Assembly: GCA_045533485.1 (NCBI GenBank)
Contig: JAZSHX010000005.1
Location: 1 to 19,417, forward strand
Direction: 5' to 3'
Length of the DNA stretch: 19,417 nt
Source of the DNA: Scatosoma sp045533485
GTDB lineage: Bacteria > Bacillota > Clostridia > Christensenellales > Borkfalkiaceae
Shown: one piece after another, positions 6,364 through 14,932 of the stretch
Layout: each line of letters starts with the position of its first letter
How positions within the stretch are numbered: position 1 is the stretch's first letter
The notes under the pieces: generated by a model
Database searches by the model: none
Told to the model about the DNA's origin: nothing
The model's input: the letters and a program-made list of their open reading frames with translations, nothing else
Program-made: the position numbers and the translations under genes

Positions 6364-9300
6364 TTATCCTTTGGGGAAAGCTTGTACAAAACCGATAACA
6401 TAACCGAACCCTGTTACAGATTGTTCGAAAGCCGTATACACTTGCCCACCGGCTTGAAGAACACCCATAATTCCTTCCACTGTTCCCAAAGCTTGAAGCG
6501 TATTCATCGTAACTTCAATGGAAGGATGCGTTTGTGCGTCTGCGCCCCAGTCACTGTTCTCGCCCTTCGGAAGAACTAGCAATGCGAAGTTCATGCTTCC
6601 GTTCGCCTGCAATACCGTAAGCAGTCCGCCGGTTGCCGTCGACGTACCGTCGTCTACACCCGATTTAAGCGGACCAGCCAAGGTTGACATACCGCGCGCA
6701 CTGAAATATGCTTCTTCAAGCGTTACCCAGTTTTCCACTTTGGTTGCCATATCCATACTCACTTTGGTTTGCAAGCTGGTTGACGTTGCATCCACTGCGA
6801 TATCGTCAAGGTGAATTGCCGCGCCGCCGCAGTCGCCCAAATAAGAGTTGGTAATGTCAAGCTTGGTGAAGCCGTACATATACACTTGGTTAGACCAAGA
6901 GTGATACAATTTCGCTTCGTTTACAATCCATTGACAAGGCGCTACGTGCGTATCGCCGACCACATTGAAGTTTCCGCCTTCAGAGCCGTTGAACAAAGCG
7001 ATGTTGGTGTTGGTAATCGTCGTGTTGTTAACGGTTGCCGTACCGCCGCGAAGCACGATACCGTGATACGTACCGCTGCTCTTCAAAACGGTAACGTCGC
7101 CGTCTGCTTCACTCCAGTCTGCCGCTTTCGTGTAGTTTGCCGACAAGAACAAATCGTTGAACGTAGCTTGACCAAGATGCGAACAAGACTCATCTACCGT
7201 ATAATAATACAAGAACAAACCGATTTGCATATTTTGCACGTAATAGTTAGGAAGCGAACCTTGCGGCTCTCTGCCGTCCACTCTATTGTCACCCAAAGGC
7301 AAATCGCTGCCGTCAATCTTGAAGAAGTTACCGTTGACAACGATGCTGTCGCTTATATTAGATACTCTACGCGTATATACACCGTGGTCGTAGGTGTTTT
7401 GGGGAATCGTGTACGTATCGTCCATATAGTACCCGCCTTGACCGTACGTCTTGGGGATTTCCGCTTTAATGTGACGAAGCAAGTTAATCGTACGTACAGC
7501 CGCACTGCCGTAATACGTTCTCATTTCGTCGTTGGTGTATACGTTTACGCCGTTGTTTACAAGCACCGTCATCACTTCCGTTTCACCCGTCAAGGAATAC
7601 TTGGGAGCAAACGTCAATTCCACCGTTTTGCCGATAAGCGAATTGTCAAAGTTGATTACGCCATTGTTATACGTGAACGCCGTCGTTTCCGCGCCGTCTG
7701 CCTTTGCCGTCACTTGCATATACGCTTGCGCTTGCGTAAGCGAACCAAGGTTCAAATCGGGAATAAAGTTGCTTGCGCCCACCGCCATTGCCGTGCCTGC
7801 TTTCGCATTTCTAAAGTTATTTGCTCTGTTGGCTTCGCCTGTCGCGCCCCAAACCGTTACGTAATCCGCGCCGCCGTCAAACGTCGTCACTTGGTCGACG
7901 ATTTTCGCGCTACGCGTGTAGGTAATGGAAGTGCCTTCCACCACTTTGGTTACTTGAAGCGTGAAGCTACCGATGGCTTTATTTGCCGTGAATACGATTG
8001 CGCCGTCTTGCGTTACCGCATTGCCTGCGTTCAAAGCCGTTACCGACGTGGTACCTTCAAAGGTATATTGTTTACCCGTTACAAATACGAAGGTAAACGG
8101 AGAGTCCGTATCTTCTCTTTCCTTGAAATAGTTACCCTTTGCAAGGAACGTTTCATTCGTTTCTTCGTCAGCGTCCGCGTCCAGTTTCGTCCAAACAGCA
8201 AATACGGTGATATCGGTTGCATAGTTATACGTACCGCTTGCCGCAAACGCACTGTTGTTATATTTATAACCTTCAAACTTATAACCGTTCTTCACAGGCG
8301 TAGACAACGTGTAAGCAGTGCCATACGTTATTGAAATGGTAGTTTCGCCGTCAATTGTACCGCCGTCAAGGTTAAGATAAAGCGTGTATGCTTTCGGTTG
8401 AATTTTTACGTACAATGTCAACGCGCCCGTTACAGGATTGTTAAAATCATATGCTTGCGTCATTGCTTCGTCCGTATATACACCAGCCACTTCATAACCA
8501 ACTTGCGGTGTGTAGGCAAACGTAATTTTCGTACCGTGTTCTACCTTGTCAAGCACAGACAAAGGATTGCCGTTATACATAAACGAAACCTTATACCTAT
8601 TGATTTCCCAGCTTGCCGTCACCTCAATATCGCCTGCCGTGGTATAGGTACCCGTTGCGTCAAAGTTTGCACCATTTGCAAGTTTCCATCCCTTGAACGT
8701 ATAACCTTCCTTCGTGGGTGCAGTAAGCGCATATTCGCCGCCAAACGTTACGTCTATCGTATATGTCCCGGCACCGTTATCAGGATTTACGGTAAGTACA
8801 TACGGATTCGGCGTGTATTTTGCATACAATTTAATATCTTCGTTGACAACCGTACCGTCCACAAACGCCGTCGTGCAATTTGCATCCGTGTACCAACCGT
8901 CAAATGCGTAACCATCTTTCGCGGGGGCTCCTTCCAAATTAGAAAGTGCCGTACCATCATCTACCGTAATCGACTTAATTTCCACTGTGCCGTCATAGAA
9001 GGAAATCGTGCTTCTTTGATACATAGGATCTCTATACCAATCTACCGAAAGAACGATATCCGTCGTCCACGTATACGTACCCGTTGCAGGGAATGCCTCA
9101 CCGTTCAACAAGAAACCACGGAATTCATGCCCATCTCTCGTAGGCGTTGCAATCGTATAAGTACCGCCAAACTTCGCCGTTGTATTTACGTTGCTACCGC
9201 CGTTGGTATTTACTTGGATAGTAAACGTTTTAGGCGCAATCTTCACGTACAACGTCAACGCGCCCGTTACAGGGGTGTCAAAATCGTATTCGGTCGTCTT

Positions 9301-10353
9301 TTCAGCATCCGTATAAATGCCTACCACTTCATAACCTGCTTCGGGGCTATTCCAAGCTTGTACCGTTTCACCGTGTTCTACGTTTTGCACCGTAGAAAGC
9401 ACGTTCGTACCGTCCGTGAACGTTACCGTGTATTTTTTAATTGTCCAGTTTGCATATACGGTAATATTCGTAAGTTTATCATACTTACCCGTTGCAGTAA
9501 ACGCTGCACCGTCCAACGTCCAACCGACAAAGTCATAGCCGTCTCTGGTAGGCGTAGAAAGCGCGTATTGTGCGTCATACGCGGTTGCCAAAGAATATTC
9601 CGTTTCCCCGTCAACCTTACCGCCGCCAAGCACCGTATTGATAGTAAACGCTTTTGCTTGAATTTTTACGTACAACGTCAGCGCGCCCGTTACGGGGGCG
9701 TCGAAATCGTACACGGTCGTCATTTGTTCGTCCGTGTAAATGCCCACCACTTCATAACCGGGTGCAGGGTTGTTCCATGCTTGCACTTTCGTGCCGTGTT
9801 CCACGTTTGCAACCGTAGCAAGCGTAGCCGTGCCGTCCGTGAACGTTACCGTGTACTTGTTGATCGTCCAGCTTGCGCTTACACGCACGGAGCCCGTTCT
9901 GGTATACGTACCGCTTGCAGGGAATGCTTCGCCGTCCAACGTCCAGCCGGCAAAGGTATAGCCTTCTTTGGTGGGGGTAGGAAGCGTGTACGCTTCGCCT
10001 GTTTTTACTGCCACTTTGGTTTCCGTCAACGTACCGCCGTTCAAATTGAACGTTACGTATAACGTGTTTGCTTCATACTTTGCATACAAAGTCAAGTTCG
10101 CGCTAAGCAAATCGGGGGTGTAGGGAACGGTGAGTTCCGCGTCTACGTACCAACCGACGAAGGTATACCCTTCTTTTGCAGGCGCAGCAGGCGCGTCCAA
10201 ATGTGTCGCTTTGTCTTTCTCCGTCGTGGAAATAACTTCGCCGTTATACATAAGCGTAACTGTATACTTGTCATTCCCCTTTGGAGTACAGCTTGCCATT
10301 GCCAAACAACCAAGTGCCAGCACTGACAGTACAAGACCTTTGATTTTTTTCAT
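6364..10353 (-). CDS. Large lipoprotein with ten InlB-type B-repeats and a long C-terminal domain
   Basis: This 1329-residue protein begins with a lipoprotein signal: basic MKKIK, a hydrophobic core, and lipobox MASC with Cys22 as the lipidated residue. Residues 30-723 hold ten repeats of about 65-72 residues of the Listeria-Bacteroides (InlB B-repeat, Flg_new-like) type, recognised by GYTFxGW centres and closing LTLYAKY or VSASW strands. Odd repeats have a YTD-type centre and even repeats an LDG-type centre, in strict alternation. Residues 724-1329 are non-repetitive and rich in G, T, N and S; stretches such as TATVNNTTITNTNIALFNGS suggest a parallel beta-helix, possibly a ligand- or glycan-binding domain. 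No LPxTG anchor is seen. The ATG follows AAAGGAGAAAAAACT. It lies 233 bases beyond the ABC operon on the same strand, with no clear promoter of its own. Expected location is the outer face of the membrane. Confidence 0.92.
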   Translation of the reverse strand: MKKIKGLVLSVLALGCLAMASCTPKGNDKYTVTLMYNGEVISTTEKDKATHLDAPAAPAKEGYTFVGWYVDAELTVPYTPDLLSANLTLYAKYEANTLYVTFNLNGGTLTETKVAVKTGEAYTLPTPTKEGYTFAGWTLDGEAFPASGTYTRTGSVRVSASWTINKYTVTFTDGTATLATVANVEHGTKVQAWNNPAPGYEVVGIYTDEQMTTVYDFDAPVTGALTLYVKIQAKAFTINTVLGGGKVDGETEYSLATAYDAQYALSTPTRDGYDFVGWTLDGAAFTATGKYDKLTNITVYANWTIKKYTVTFTDGTNVLSTVQNVEHGETVQAWNSPEAGYEVVGIYTDAEKTTEYDFDTPVTGALTLYVKIAPKTFTIQVNTNGGSNVNTTAKFGGTYTIATPTRDGHEFRGFLLNGEAFPATGTYTWTTDIVLSVDWYRDPMYQRSTISFYDGTVEIKSITVDDGTALSNLEGAPAKDGYAFDGWYTDANCTTAFVDGTVVNEDIKLYAKYTPNPYVLTVNPDNGAGTYTIDVTFGGEYALTAPTKEGYTFKGWKLANGANFDATGTYTTAGDIEVTASWEINRYKVSFMYNGNPLSVLDKVEHGTKITFAYTPQVGYEVAGVYTDEAMTQAYDFNNPVTGALTLYVKIQPKAYTLYLNLDGGTIDGETTISITYGTAYTLSTPVKNGYKFEGYKYNNSAFAASGTYNYATDITVFAVWTKLDADADEETNETFLAKGNYFKEREDTDSPFTFVFVTGKQYTFEGTTSVTALNAGNAVTQDGAIVFTANKAIGSFTLQVTKVVEGTSITYTRSAKIVDQVTTFDGGADYVTVWGATGEANRANNFRNAKAGTAMAVGASNFIPDLNLGSLTQAQAYMQVTAKADGAETTAFTYNNGVINFDNSLIGKTVELTFAPKYSLTGETEVMTVLVNNGVNVYTNDEMRTYYGSAAVRTINLLRHIKAEIPKTYGQGGYYMDDTYTIPQNTYDHGVYTRRVSNISDSIVVNGNFFKIDGSDLPLGDNRVDGREPQGSLPNYYVQNMQIGLFLYYYTVDESCSHLGQATFNDLFLSANYTKAADWSEADGDVTVLKSSGTYHGIVLRGGTATVNNTTITNTNIALFNGSEGGNFNVVGDTHVAPCQWIVNEAKLYHSWSNQVYMYGFTKLDITNSYLGDCGGAAIHLDDIAVDATSTSLQTKVSMDMATKVENWVTLEEAYFSARGMSTLAGPLKSGVDDGTSTATGGLLTVLQANGSMNFALLVLPKGENSDWGADAQTHPSIEVTMNTLQALGTVEGIMGVLQAGGQVYTAFEQSVTGFGYVIGFVQAFPKG
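8185..10266 (-). repeat. Tandem B-repeat region, five copies of a two-repeat unit
   Basis: The stretch encodes lipoprotein residues 30-723. Approximate repeat boundaries are residues 30-95, 96-165, 167-231, 234-305, 307-372, 375-440, 445-514, 516-584, 586-651 and 653-723. Repeats 3 and 5 are the most alike, sharing NVEHG, VQAWN, GYEVVGIYTD and PVTGALTLYVKI. This points to recent duplication of a pair of repeats, about 140 residues or 420 bases long. Confidence 0.85.
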
Positions 10354-10414
10354 AGTTTTTTCTCCTTTATTCTTTCACCGCTTGTACGGTGTAAGTTTTT
10401 CTTGTTTTGTTCCT

Positions 10415-10456
10415 TTTGTCATTCTGGAGCGTTCTTCCTTTGTCATTCTGGAGCGT
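10415..10456. repeat. Direct repeat, 18 bases, two copies
   Basis: TTTGTCATTCTGGAGCGT occurs at 10415-10432 and 10439-10456, with a period of 24 bases. The second copy is the left arm of the palindromic element at 10441-10508; the first looks like a truncated extra copy of that arm. Confidence 0.85.
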
Positions 10457-10508
10457 AGCGATAGAATCTTGAGATCCTATCAGTCGTTTCACTCCTTCCA
10501 GGATGACA
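10441..10508. repeat. Palindromic intergenic (REP/MITE-like) element
   Basis: The 68-base element begins TGTCATTCTGGA and ends TCCAGGATGACA, which are inverted repeats with one mismatch. Inside is a second hairpin, GATAGAATCT with AGATCCTATC, with one mismatch. Sequences of this TGTCATTCTG-AGCG-type are, from general knowledge, common dispersed palindromes in bacterial genomes. It has no T-run on the minus strand and so is not an obvious terminator. It sits between the ABC operon and the lipoprotein gene and may act on mRNA stability. Confidence 0.7.
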
Positions 10509-10569
10509 GGAAACGGGTTTTTATTTCACTCTTATTCAACAGGAAACGGGTTTTCATTTCACTTTTATT
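10507..10569. repeat. Direct repeat, 30 bases, two copies
   Basis: Two copies at 10507-10536 and 10540-10569 begin CAGGAAACGGGTTTT and end in ATTTCACTCTTATT or ATTTCACTTTTATT. They differ at two positions and have a period of 33 bases. They adjoin the right end of the palindromic element. No coding use is evident. Confidence 0.85.
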
Positions 10570-10586
10570 TATAATGAAAGGGGCGC

Positions 10587-11006
10587 TTAAATATCTACGT
10601 TGCCGCCGCTCTTATCAATGGGCACAATTACGATTACGTCCGTTTTGTTGCTGCCGTCCAACGATTGCACCGTAATGGTTACGGACACATCTACGAAGAA
10701 CGTCACTACGCCTGCGTCGTTGACGACTGCCGCGTCGGGCTTACTGCACGTAAAGCTTACCTTTTGTTCGGAAGCGTCGTCGGGCAAAATCGCCCAGTAC
10801 AGCTGTACGTCGCGAACGGAATCGCTAAGCTCCACTTCCAAAGTGATACCGTCTTCGATTTTCGTACCGTCTTGATACGTGAAATATAAATCGGTTACCG
10901 GCTTTTTATTGATTGCGCTGAAAATCGCGCCGCCGAAAACGCCTATCAAAAGTACGGCTAAGATACATTCGATTAAAACGATAATAAATACTATCTTTTT
11001 GCTCAT
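10587..11006 (-). CDS. Small membrane-anchored extracytoplasmic beta-domain protein
   Basis: This 139-residue protein has one N-terminal membrane segment (about residues 5-30, KIVFIIVLIECILAVLLIGV) after a short positive start, so the rest should lie outside the membrane. The exposed part (about 38-130) is rich in valine, threonine and aspartate with alternating strands such as DVSVTITVQSLDGS, typical of a bacterial Ig-like fold; no family is assigned. It follows the ABC permease gene by 11 bases with a GGGGGAAG ribosome binding site, so it belongs to the ABC operon. A role as an accessory subunit of the transporter is inference from context. Confidence 0.8.
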   Translation of the reverse strand: MSKKIVFIIVLIECILAVLLIGVFGGAIFSAINKKPVTDLYFTYQDGTKIEDGITLEVELSDSVRDVQLYWAILPDDASEQKVSFTCSKPDAAVVNDAGVVTFFVDVSVTITVQSLDGSNKTDVIVIVPIDKSGGNVDI

Positions 11007-11017
11007 ATCTTCCCCCG

Positions 11018-12658
11018 TTACATTTGAATTTCGTTAAAGTACACTTTGATGTTGCGTCTCAAAAGGTACACGCGCGCCGCGAAGAACGCCGCACCGATAC
11101 CAAGGATACGCACCCAACCGCTTACGTAAGCGTCTAACAAAAGGATAAACGACAAACCGCCGAACAGCGTGGCTACCAAGAAGCCGATGACGATGGCTTT
11201 GCCGATATTGACGTTATCCACCACGTTGTTGCCTTTGGTTGCATAATCCAAAATGCGGGGATTGTTAATATCCAGCTGGAAGCTCCACAAAATATGCCCC
11301 ATCGTCGTGAACAGCAACAGCACTGCCATAAGAACAAGCTCCGTAGGCGTAAGCGTTGTGATAAGCGTGAACATAATAAACGTCAAGGCAAGCGCAACAA
11401 CGTTTACGCACGCCGTCACTGCGATTTTTGCCCAGCAGATAACCGACGTGTTGGACGGCGCCGTTTTGAGCACTGCAAATTCATTACCTTCCGAAGAAAT
11501 TGCCGACGCTACGTTGGCGTTGTTGGCACTTAAAATGCTAAGCGTTATCATTACGTTGAACGCAACGCTCATAAAGTCGCCCATCGCACTTTTGTTGATT
11601 ACGAGCAATATATAATTGAACACGTATACCAAGAAAGGCAACATCAAAATGGTGATTACCGCTGAGTTGACCGATTGCGAGTTTCTAAAGAACAGCTTGC
11701 ATTCTTTTCTAAAGAACGTCAAGAACAGGTTGTTCACTTTGTGGTGGCGAAGCTTGTGTTTTTTCGTTCTGCCCGATTCTGCCGTGGACGATACGGCTTT
11801 GAAATAGAAGGGACGGGCAAGCAGGAAACAGCCAACCGCTACCGCGATAAATACGCCCAGCGATACGGCAAGCGATACAAGCAAGCCCTTGGCAAACATT
11901 GCTCTGCCGATAAAGATATACCACAGCGACCATTTACTGAACGATACCAAAAACGCTTCTACTTTTTTGATGAATTTGCCGTAAATAGCGACCAAACGCA
12001 AGGGGTCGGGAAGCTGTTGCAAAAGCATCGTAATGCCGATAAACGCCGCTATCAACGCCGCGATGATCAAAACTGCGTAGATGGTTAAGTGCTTTTCCAA
12101 AAACCGCTTCACGTAAATGAGCGGAATAGACAACAGCGCGCCGATGAATACGGGGAACATACACAGCATAAACCACATAGGGATAAGCAGCAGCCAGTAC
12201 GCCGCGCCGCCCGAAAGCATACCGAAGGCAAGCAGGATGGGCGCAAGGAAATACGCGCTCTTTTTCATTTCCGCGATACCGAATACAACGATTTTACTTA
12301 AAAAGATTTCGCCGTAGGTACACGGGAACACCAAAAGCATAGTATTTTCTTTGCTGGTGTATAGCATCGCCATCATGCTGCTGACGGAAGAAACGATGGT
12401 GAACGCTTGCAACAGGAATATGAAGCAAGTGAACATTTCCATCGACGGTTTTACTTGGAACGTTTTGTTTAAGAAAGACAAGCCAAAGTAGATTACCGCC
12501 GTCACGACTACCGTTAAGCACGCTTTCAAAAACGTGATAAACGCTTTCTTTTTTGCACTGCGGGATTTCTTCGCGCGAAGCTGATCGCCCATTTGCATAA
12601 GCGAAAGATACTTCACACGGCGAAACGCAGTGTTTTTTATTGCTTTCGTTTCACTCAT
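11018..12658 (-). CDS. ABC exporter permease (ABC-2 / EcsB-like), about twelve membrane segments
   Basis: This 546-residue protein has a basic N-terminus followed by two blocks of about six hydrophobic segments. A charged cytoplasmic stretch around residues 290-320 (GRTKKHKLRHHKVNN) lies between them and leads into FLTFFRKECKLFFRNSQ. The arrangement matches putative ABC exporter permeases in which one chain holds both membrane halves. It starts 18 bases after the ATPase gene, which supplies the ATP-binding part, and is followed by the small anchored protein 11 bases on. The ribosome binding site is weak (AGAGAG). The substrate is unknown; the family often exports peptides or acts in envelope homeostasis. 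Confidence 0.85.
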   Translation of the reverse strand: MSETKAIKNTAFRRVKYLSLMQMGDQLRAKKSRSAKKKAFITFLKACLTVVVTAVIYFGLSFLNKTFQVKPSMEMFTCFIFLLQAFTIVSSVSSMMAMLYTSKENTMLLVFPCTYGEIFLSKIVVFGIAEMKKSAYFLAPILLAFGMLSGGAAYWLLLIPMWFMLCMFPVFIGALLSIPLIYVKRFLEKHLTIYAVLIIAALIAAFIGITMLLQQLPDPLRLVAIYGKFIKKVEAFLVSFSKWSLWYIFIGRAMFAKGLLVSLAVSLGVFIAVAVGCFLLARPFYFKAVSSTAESGRTKKHKLRHHKVNNLFLTFFRKECKLFFRNSQSVNSAVITILMLPFLVYVFNYILLVINKSAMGDFMSVAFNVMITLSILSANNANVASAISSEGNEFAVLKTAPSNTSVICWAKIAVTACVNVVALALTFIMFTLITTLTPTELVLMAVLLLFTTMGHILWSFQLDINNPRILDYATKGNNVVDNVNIGKAIVIGFLVATLFGGLSFILLLDAYVSGWVRILGIGAAFFAARVYLLRRNIKVYFNEIQM

Positions 12659-12676
12659 ATCTTATTTCTCTCTTTC

Positions 12677-13450
12677 TTATACTTCCGCATCCGCGGCCGC
12701 GACCGTTTCGTCCGTTTCCTGCACGCTGGGTTGGGGTTTTTGCGCGTATTGCAAGTACACGTCTTCCAACGAAAGACCTTCTTTTTGGATATCTTCCACT
12801 CTGTCTACTCTGCAAATCTTACCGCCGCTGATGATGGCGATTCTGTCGCAAATTTTTTCAACGACTTCGATTACGTGGCTGGAAAAGAATACGATATTGC
12901 CTTCGTCCGCGTGCTGACGCATACACTCTTTAATTTGCCAAGAGCTGGTGGGGTCCAAACCCGTCAAGGGCTCGTCCAACACCCAAACCTTGGGGTTGTG
13001 GATAAGCGCGCCGATTACCATCGTCTTTTGCTTCATACCGTGCGAATAGCACTTGATTTCGCTATCCAACGCCTTTTCCAAGTGGAACATTTTTGCGTAT
13101 TTTTCAATACGTTCGTTTTTGTCCTTTTCGCTTACCATATACAAATCCGCAACGTAGCCGATATATTCTCTGCCCGTTAAGTTTTCGTATACGGCGTGGT
13201 TGTCCGACACGTAGCCCATTTGCAATTTCGCTTCCAAGGGCTGGCGCGCCACGTCAAAGCCCTGCACTTCGATGCTGCCTTCCGTGATGGATTGAATGCC
13301 TACCAAGCTCTTGATGGTGGTACTCTTCCCTGCGCCGTTGTGGCCGATGAAACCGAATACTTCGCCTTCGTGTACTTCCAAATTGAAGTTCTCCACCGCT
13401 TTTTTCGTGGTGCCTGCGTACGTTTTTGAGAAGTTGTTGAATTTAATCAT
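12677..13450 (-). other. Possible separately translated ABC ATPase from an internal start
   Basis: Within the fused gene, GAAGGAG (13462-13456) lies five bases before an in-frame ATG at 13450. Translation from here would give a free 257-residue ATPase beginning MIKFNNFSKTYAG, a normal length and start for a stand-alone ABC ATPase. Either both forms are made or this is the fossil start of a once separate gene. The sequence shows the site; its use is inference. Confidence 0.55.
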
Positions 13451-14932
13451 ATGTGCTCCTTCGGGATGTAACGGTTCTTTGACCGATCTGCCGTCTAATT
13501 CTTTGAGTAAGTTCGCGTGGTCGACACGCATAAGTTTTTTGCGCCGCGCCAGCTCGCCGTGCGCGTCCGCCGTATTGAACAGCAGCGTGTACACGCCCCA
13601 AACTACAAACATCAACGCGATGAATACCAGCCAAATGATTAGGTTATACAGCCAGTAGAACTTAAACGTGACGTCGCCGATAACGGGCTGCCATATAAAG
13701 TTCCGCAAAGGCAACGCGAACGCAAACTTGTCCACGAAGAAGGTACTGTACAGGAAGAAGTAGTCCACTTCATCGCCGTTGGGATTGAGCGTAGGCGAAT
13801 TGTTGAACCAGCCGTTCAAAATCATCGCCATCAATACGTACGCCGTGAACGCGCCGATTGCCTTGTACATCATTTTAATGTTCGGGCGCGGGAAGAGCCC
13901 CAGCGCTACGCCGAAAATGGGCAGTACAAACGCGTGCGTGTGGTTGTACCAGAATATCAAACAGCTTTGCTGTGAAAGCAACCTTTCGCCCGTATTCGGC
14001 ATTAAAATTGCCAGCAACGCGCCAAGCACGTTTACAAGGTAAGTGAAATAGAACACGGCGTTCCATTTGAACACGTAAGCGAATACCATCAAAATCATTG
14101 CCGTGTTGCAAAGGTGCAAAGGGATGGACGTTACGCCGACGCGGTATGCGTTGATGCTGAAAAATTGCAAGAAACCGCTAAGCGCCAAGAAAATTACGAA
14201 AAATTTTCTTGCTTCATACGATTTATTGCGCATAATGAAATATCCGCCGAACATAAACGCAATACAGATATAGATAAGGATACGGTGCGTTACCGTAAAG
14301 CCCTTGGTTTCTTCGCCGATATATCCAAACATAAGTTGGGGGAAGTGCAGGGGCATAAACGCCATACACCAAATCCCCAAAAACGCAAGCCCGAGCAAAG
14401 CGCTTTTCCACCAGTTGGCAAAGTCCTTCGCGCGGATTTTTTCATATAACGCTTCGCCTGCGATACAACCGCAGATGCAAAGGCAAATTGCATAGAAAAC
14501 GGAACGGTGATCGTAATAATTGACTGCGCCCGTCGAATAAATCGTCACTTGCTTGAACACGATGCCGTTGATAAGCAAAACGATGGGCACGAACAAAGCC
14601 GTGTAATCGCGCATATTCCTTATATTAAAGAAAGGCGCCATCATACACGTGCCGATGGAGAAGTAGGTCACCCATTTCAAAATAGCCATAAGCACCGTTT
14701 GCGTGGGCGTGAATACGCCGCCTTGCAGCCCAACTTGACCGCTCATAAATTCCATAGAAAATAAGTACGGCATATACAAGACGAACAGCAATAAGCCCAA
14801 GCCGCGCATAAGCAAATCTCTAAACGTAAACTGTTTTTTGAATAAGCGTATGGGTTTAACGGGCAAGCCGGACGCAAACCCAGCCAAGCCGCCGCTGATA
14901 CATATACCCGCCGTCAATAAAATTTCGTTCAT
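12677..14932 (-). CDS. Fusion protein: YwaF-like multi-pass membrane domain plus ABC ATPase
   Basis: This 751-residue protein is read from the ATG at 14932, chosen because GAGGAAACT lies directly before it; an upstream ATG at 14965 has no ribosome binding site. Residues 1 to about 455 are a membrane domain of about twelve segments, containing SIPLHLCNTAMI and HTHAFVLPIFG, which match the LPLHLC and HG motifs of the TIGR02206/YwaF family. A charged linker follows. From residue 495 there is a complete ABC ATPase: Walker A GHNGAGKST (530-538), signature SHGMKQ (630-635), Walker B VWVLDEP (649-655) and the H-loop histidine in SSH (686). The signature is a variant of LSGGQ but looks functional. 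It heads an operon with the permease and the small anchored protein under a consensus promoter. An internal ribosome binding site precedes the ATPase part. Confidence 0.88.
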   Translation of the reverse strand: MNEILLTAGICISGGLAGFASGLPVKPIRLFKKQFTFRDLLMRGLGLLLFVLYMPYLFSMEFMSGQVGLQGGVFTPTQTVLMAILKWVTYFSIGTCMMAPFFNIRNMRDYTALFVPIVLLINGIVFKQVTIYSTGAVNYYDHRSVFYAICLCICGCIAGEALYEKIRAKDFANWWKSALLGLAFLGIWCMAFMPLHFPQLMFGYIGEETKGFTVTHRILIYICIAFMFGGYFIMRNKSYEARKFFVIFLALSGFLQFFSINAYRVGVTSIPLHLCNTAMILMVFAYVFKWNAVFYFTYLVNVLGALLAILMPNTGERLLSQQSCLIFWYNHTHAFVLPIFGVALGLFPRPNIKMMYKAIGAFTAYVLMAMILNGWFNNSPTLNPNGDEVDYFFLYSTFFVDKFAFALPLRNFIWQPVIGDVTFKFYWLYNLIIWLVFIALMFVVWGVYTLLFNTADAHGELARRKKLMRVDHANLLKELDGRSVKEPLHPEGAHMIKFNNFSKTYAGTTKKAVENFNLEVHEGEVFGFIGHNGAGKSTTIKSLVGIQSITEGSIEVQGFDVARQPLEAKLQMGYVSDNHAVYENLTGREYIGYVADLYMVSEKDKNERIEKYAKMFHLEKALDSEIKCYSHGMKQKTMVIGALIHNPKVWVLDEPLTGLDPTSSWQIKECMRQHADEGNIVFFSSHVIEVVEKICDRIAIISGGKICRVDRVEDIQKEGLSLEDVYLQYAQKPQPSVQETDETVAAADAEV

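Noticed and set aside
6811..10062. Two long open frames on the plus strand (507 and 554 codons) opposite the repeat lipoprotein
   Set aside because: Their translations are rich in R, C, H and V with no domain or signal, and no ribosome binding site was seen. The lipoprotein on the minus strand has a signal peptide, repeats and a good start. The open frames follow from its codon usage and repeats.
10376..10391. Hairpin CACCG-CTTGTA-CGGTG followed by TAAGTTTTT as a terminator
   Set aside because: The T-run is on the plus strand, where no gene ends. On the minus strand, where transcription is expected, AAAG follows the stem.
10130..10675. Open frame of 181 codons on the plus strand across the intergenic repeats
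   Set aside because: It spans the starts of real minus-strand genes and the palindromic repeats, has no ribosome binding site, and its repeated peptide only reflects the DNA repeats.
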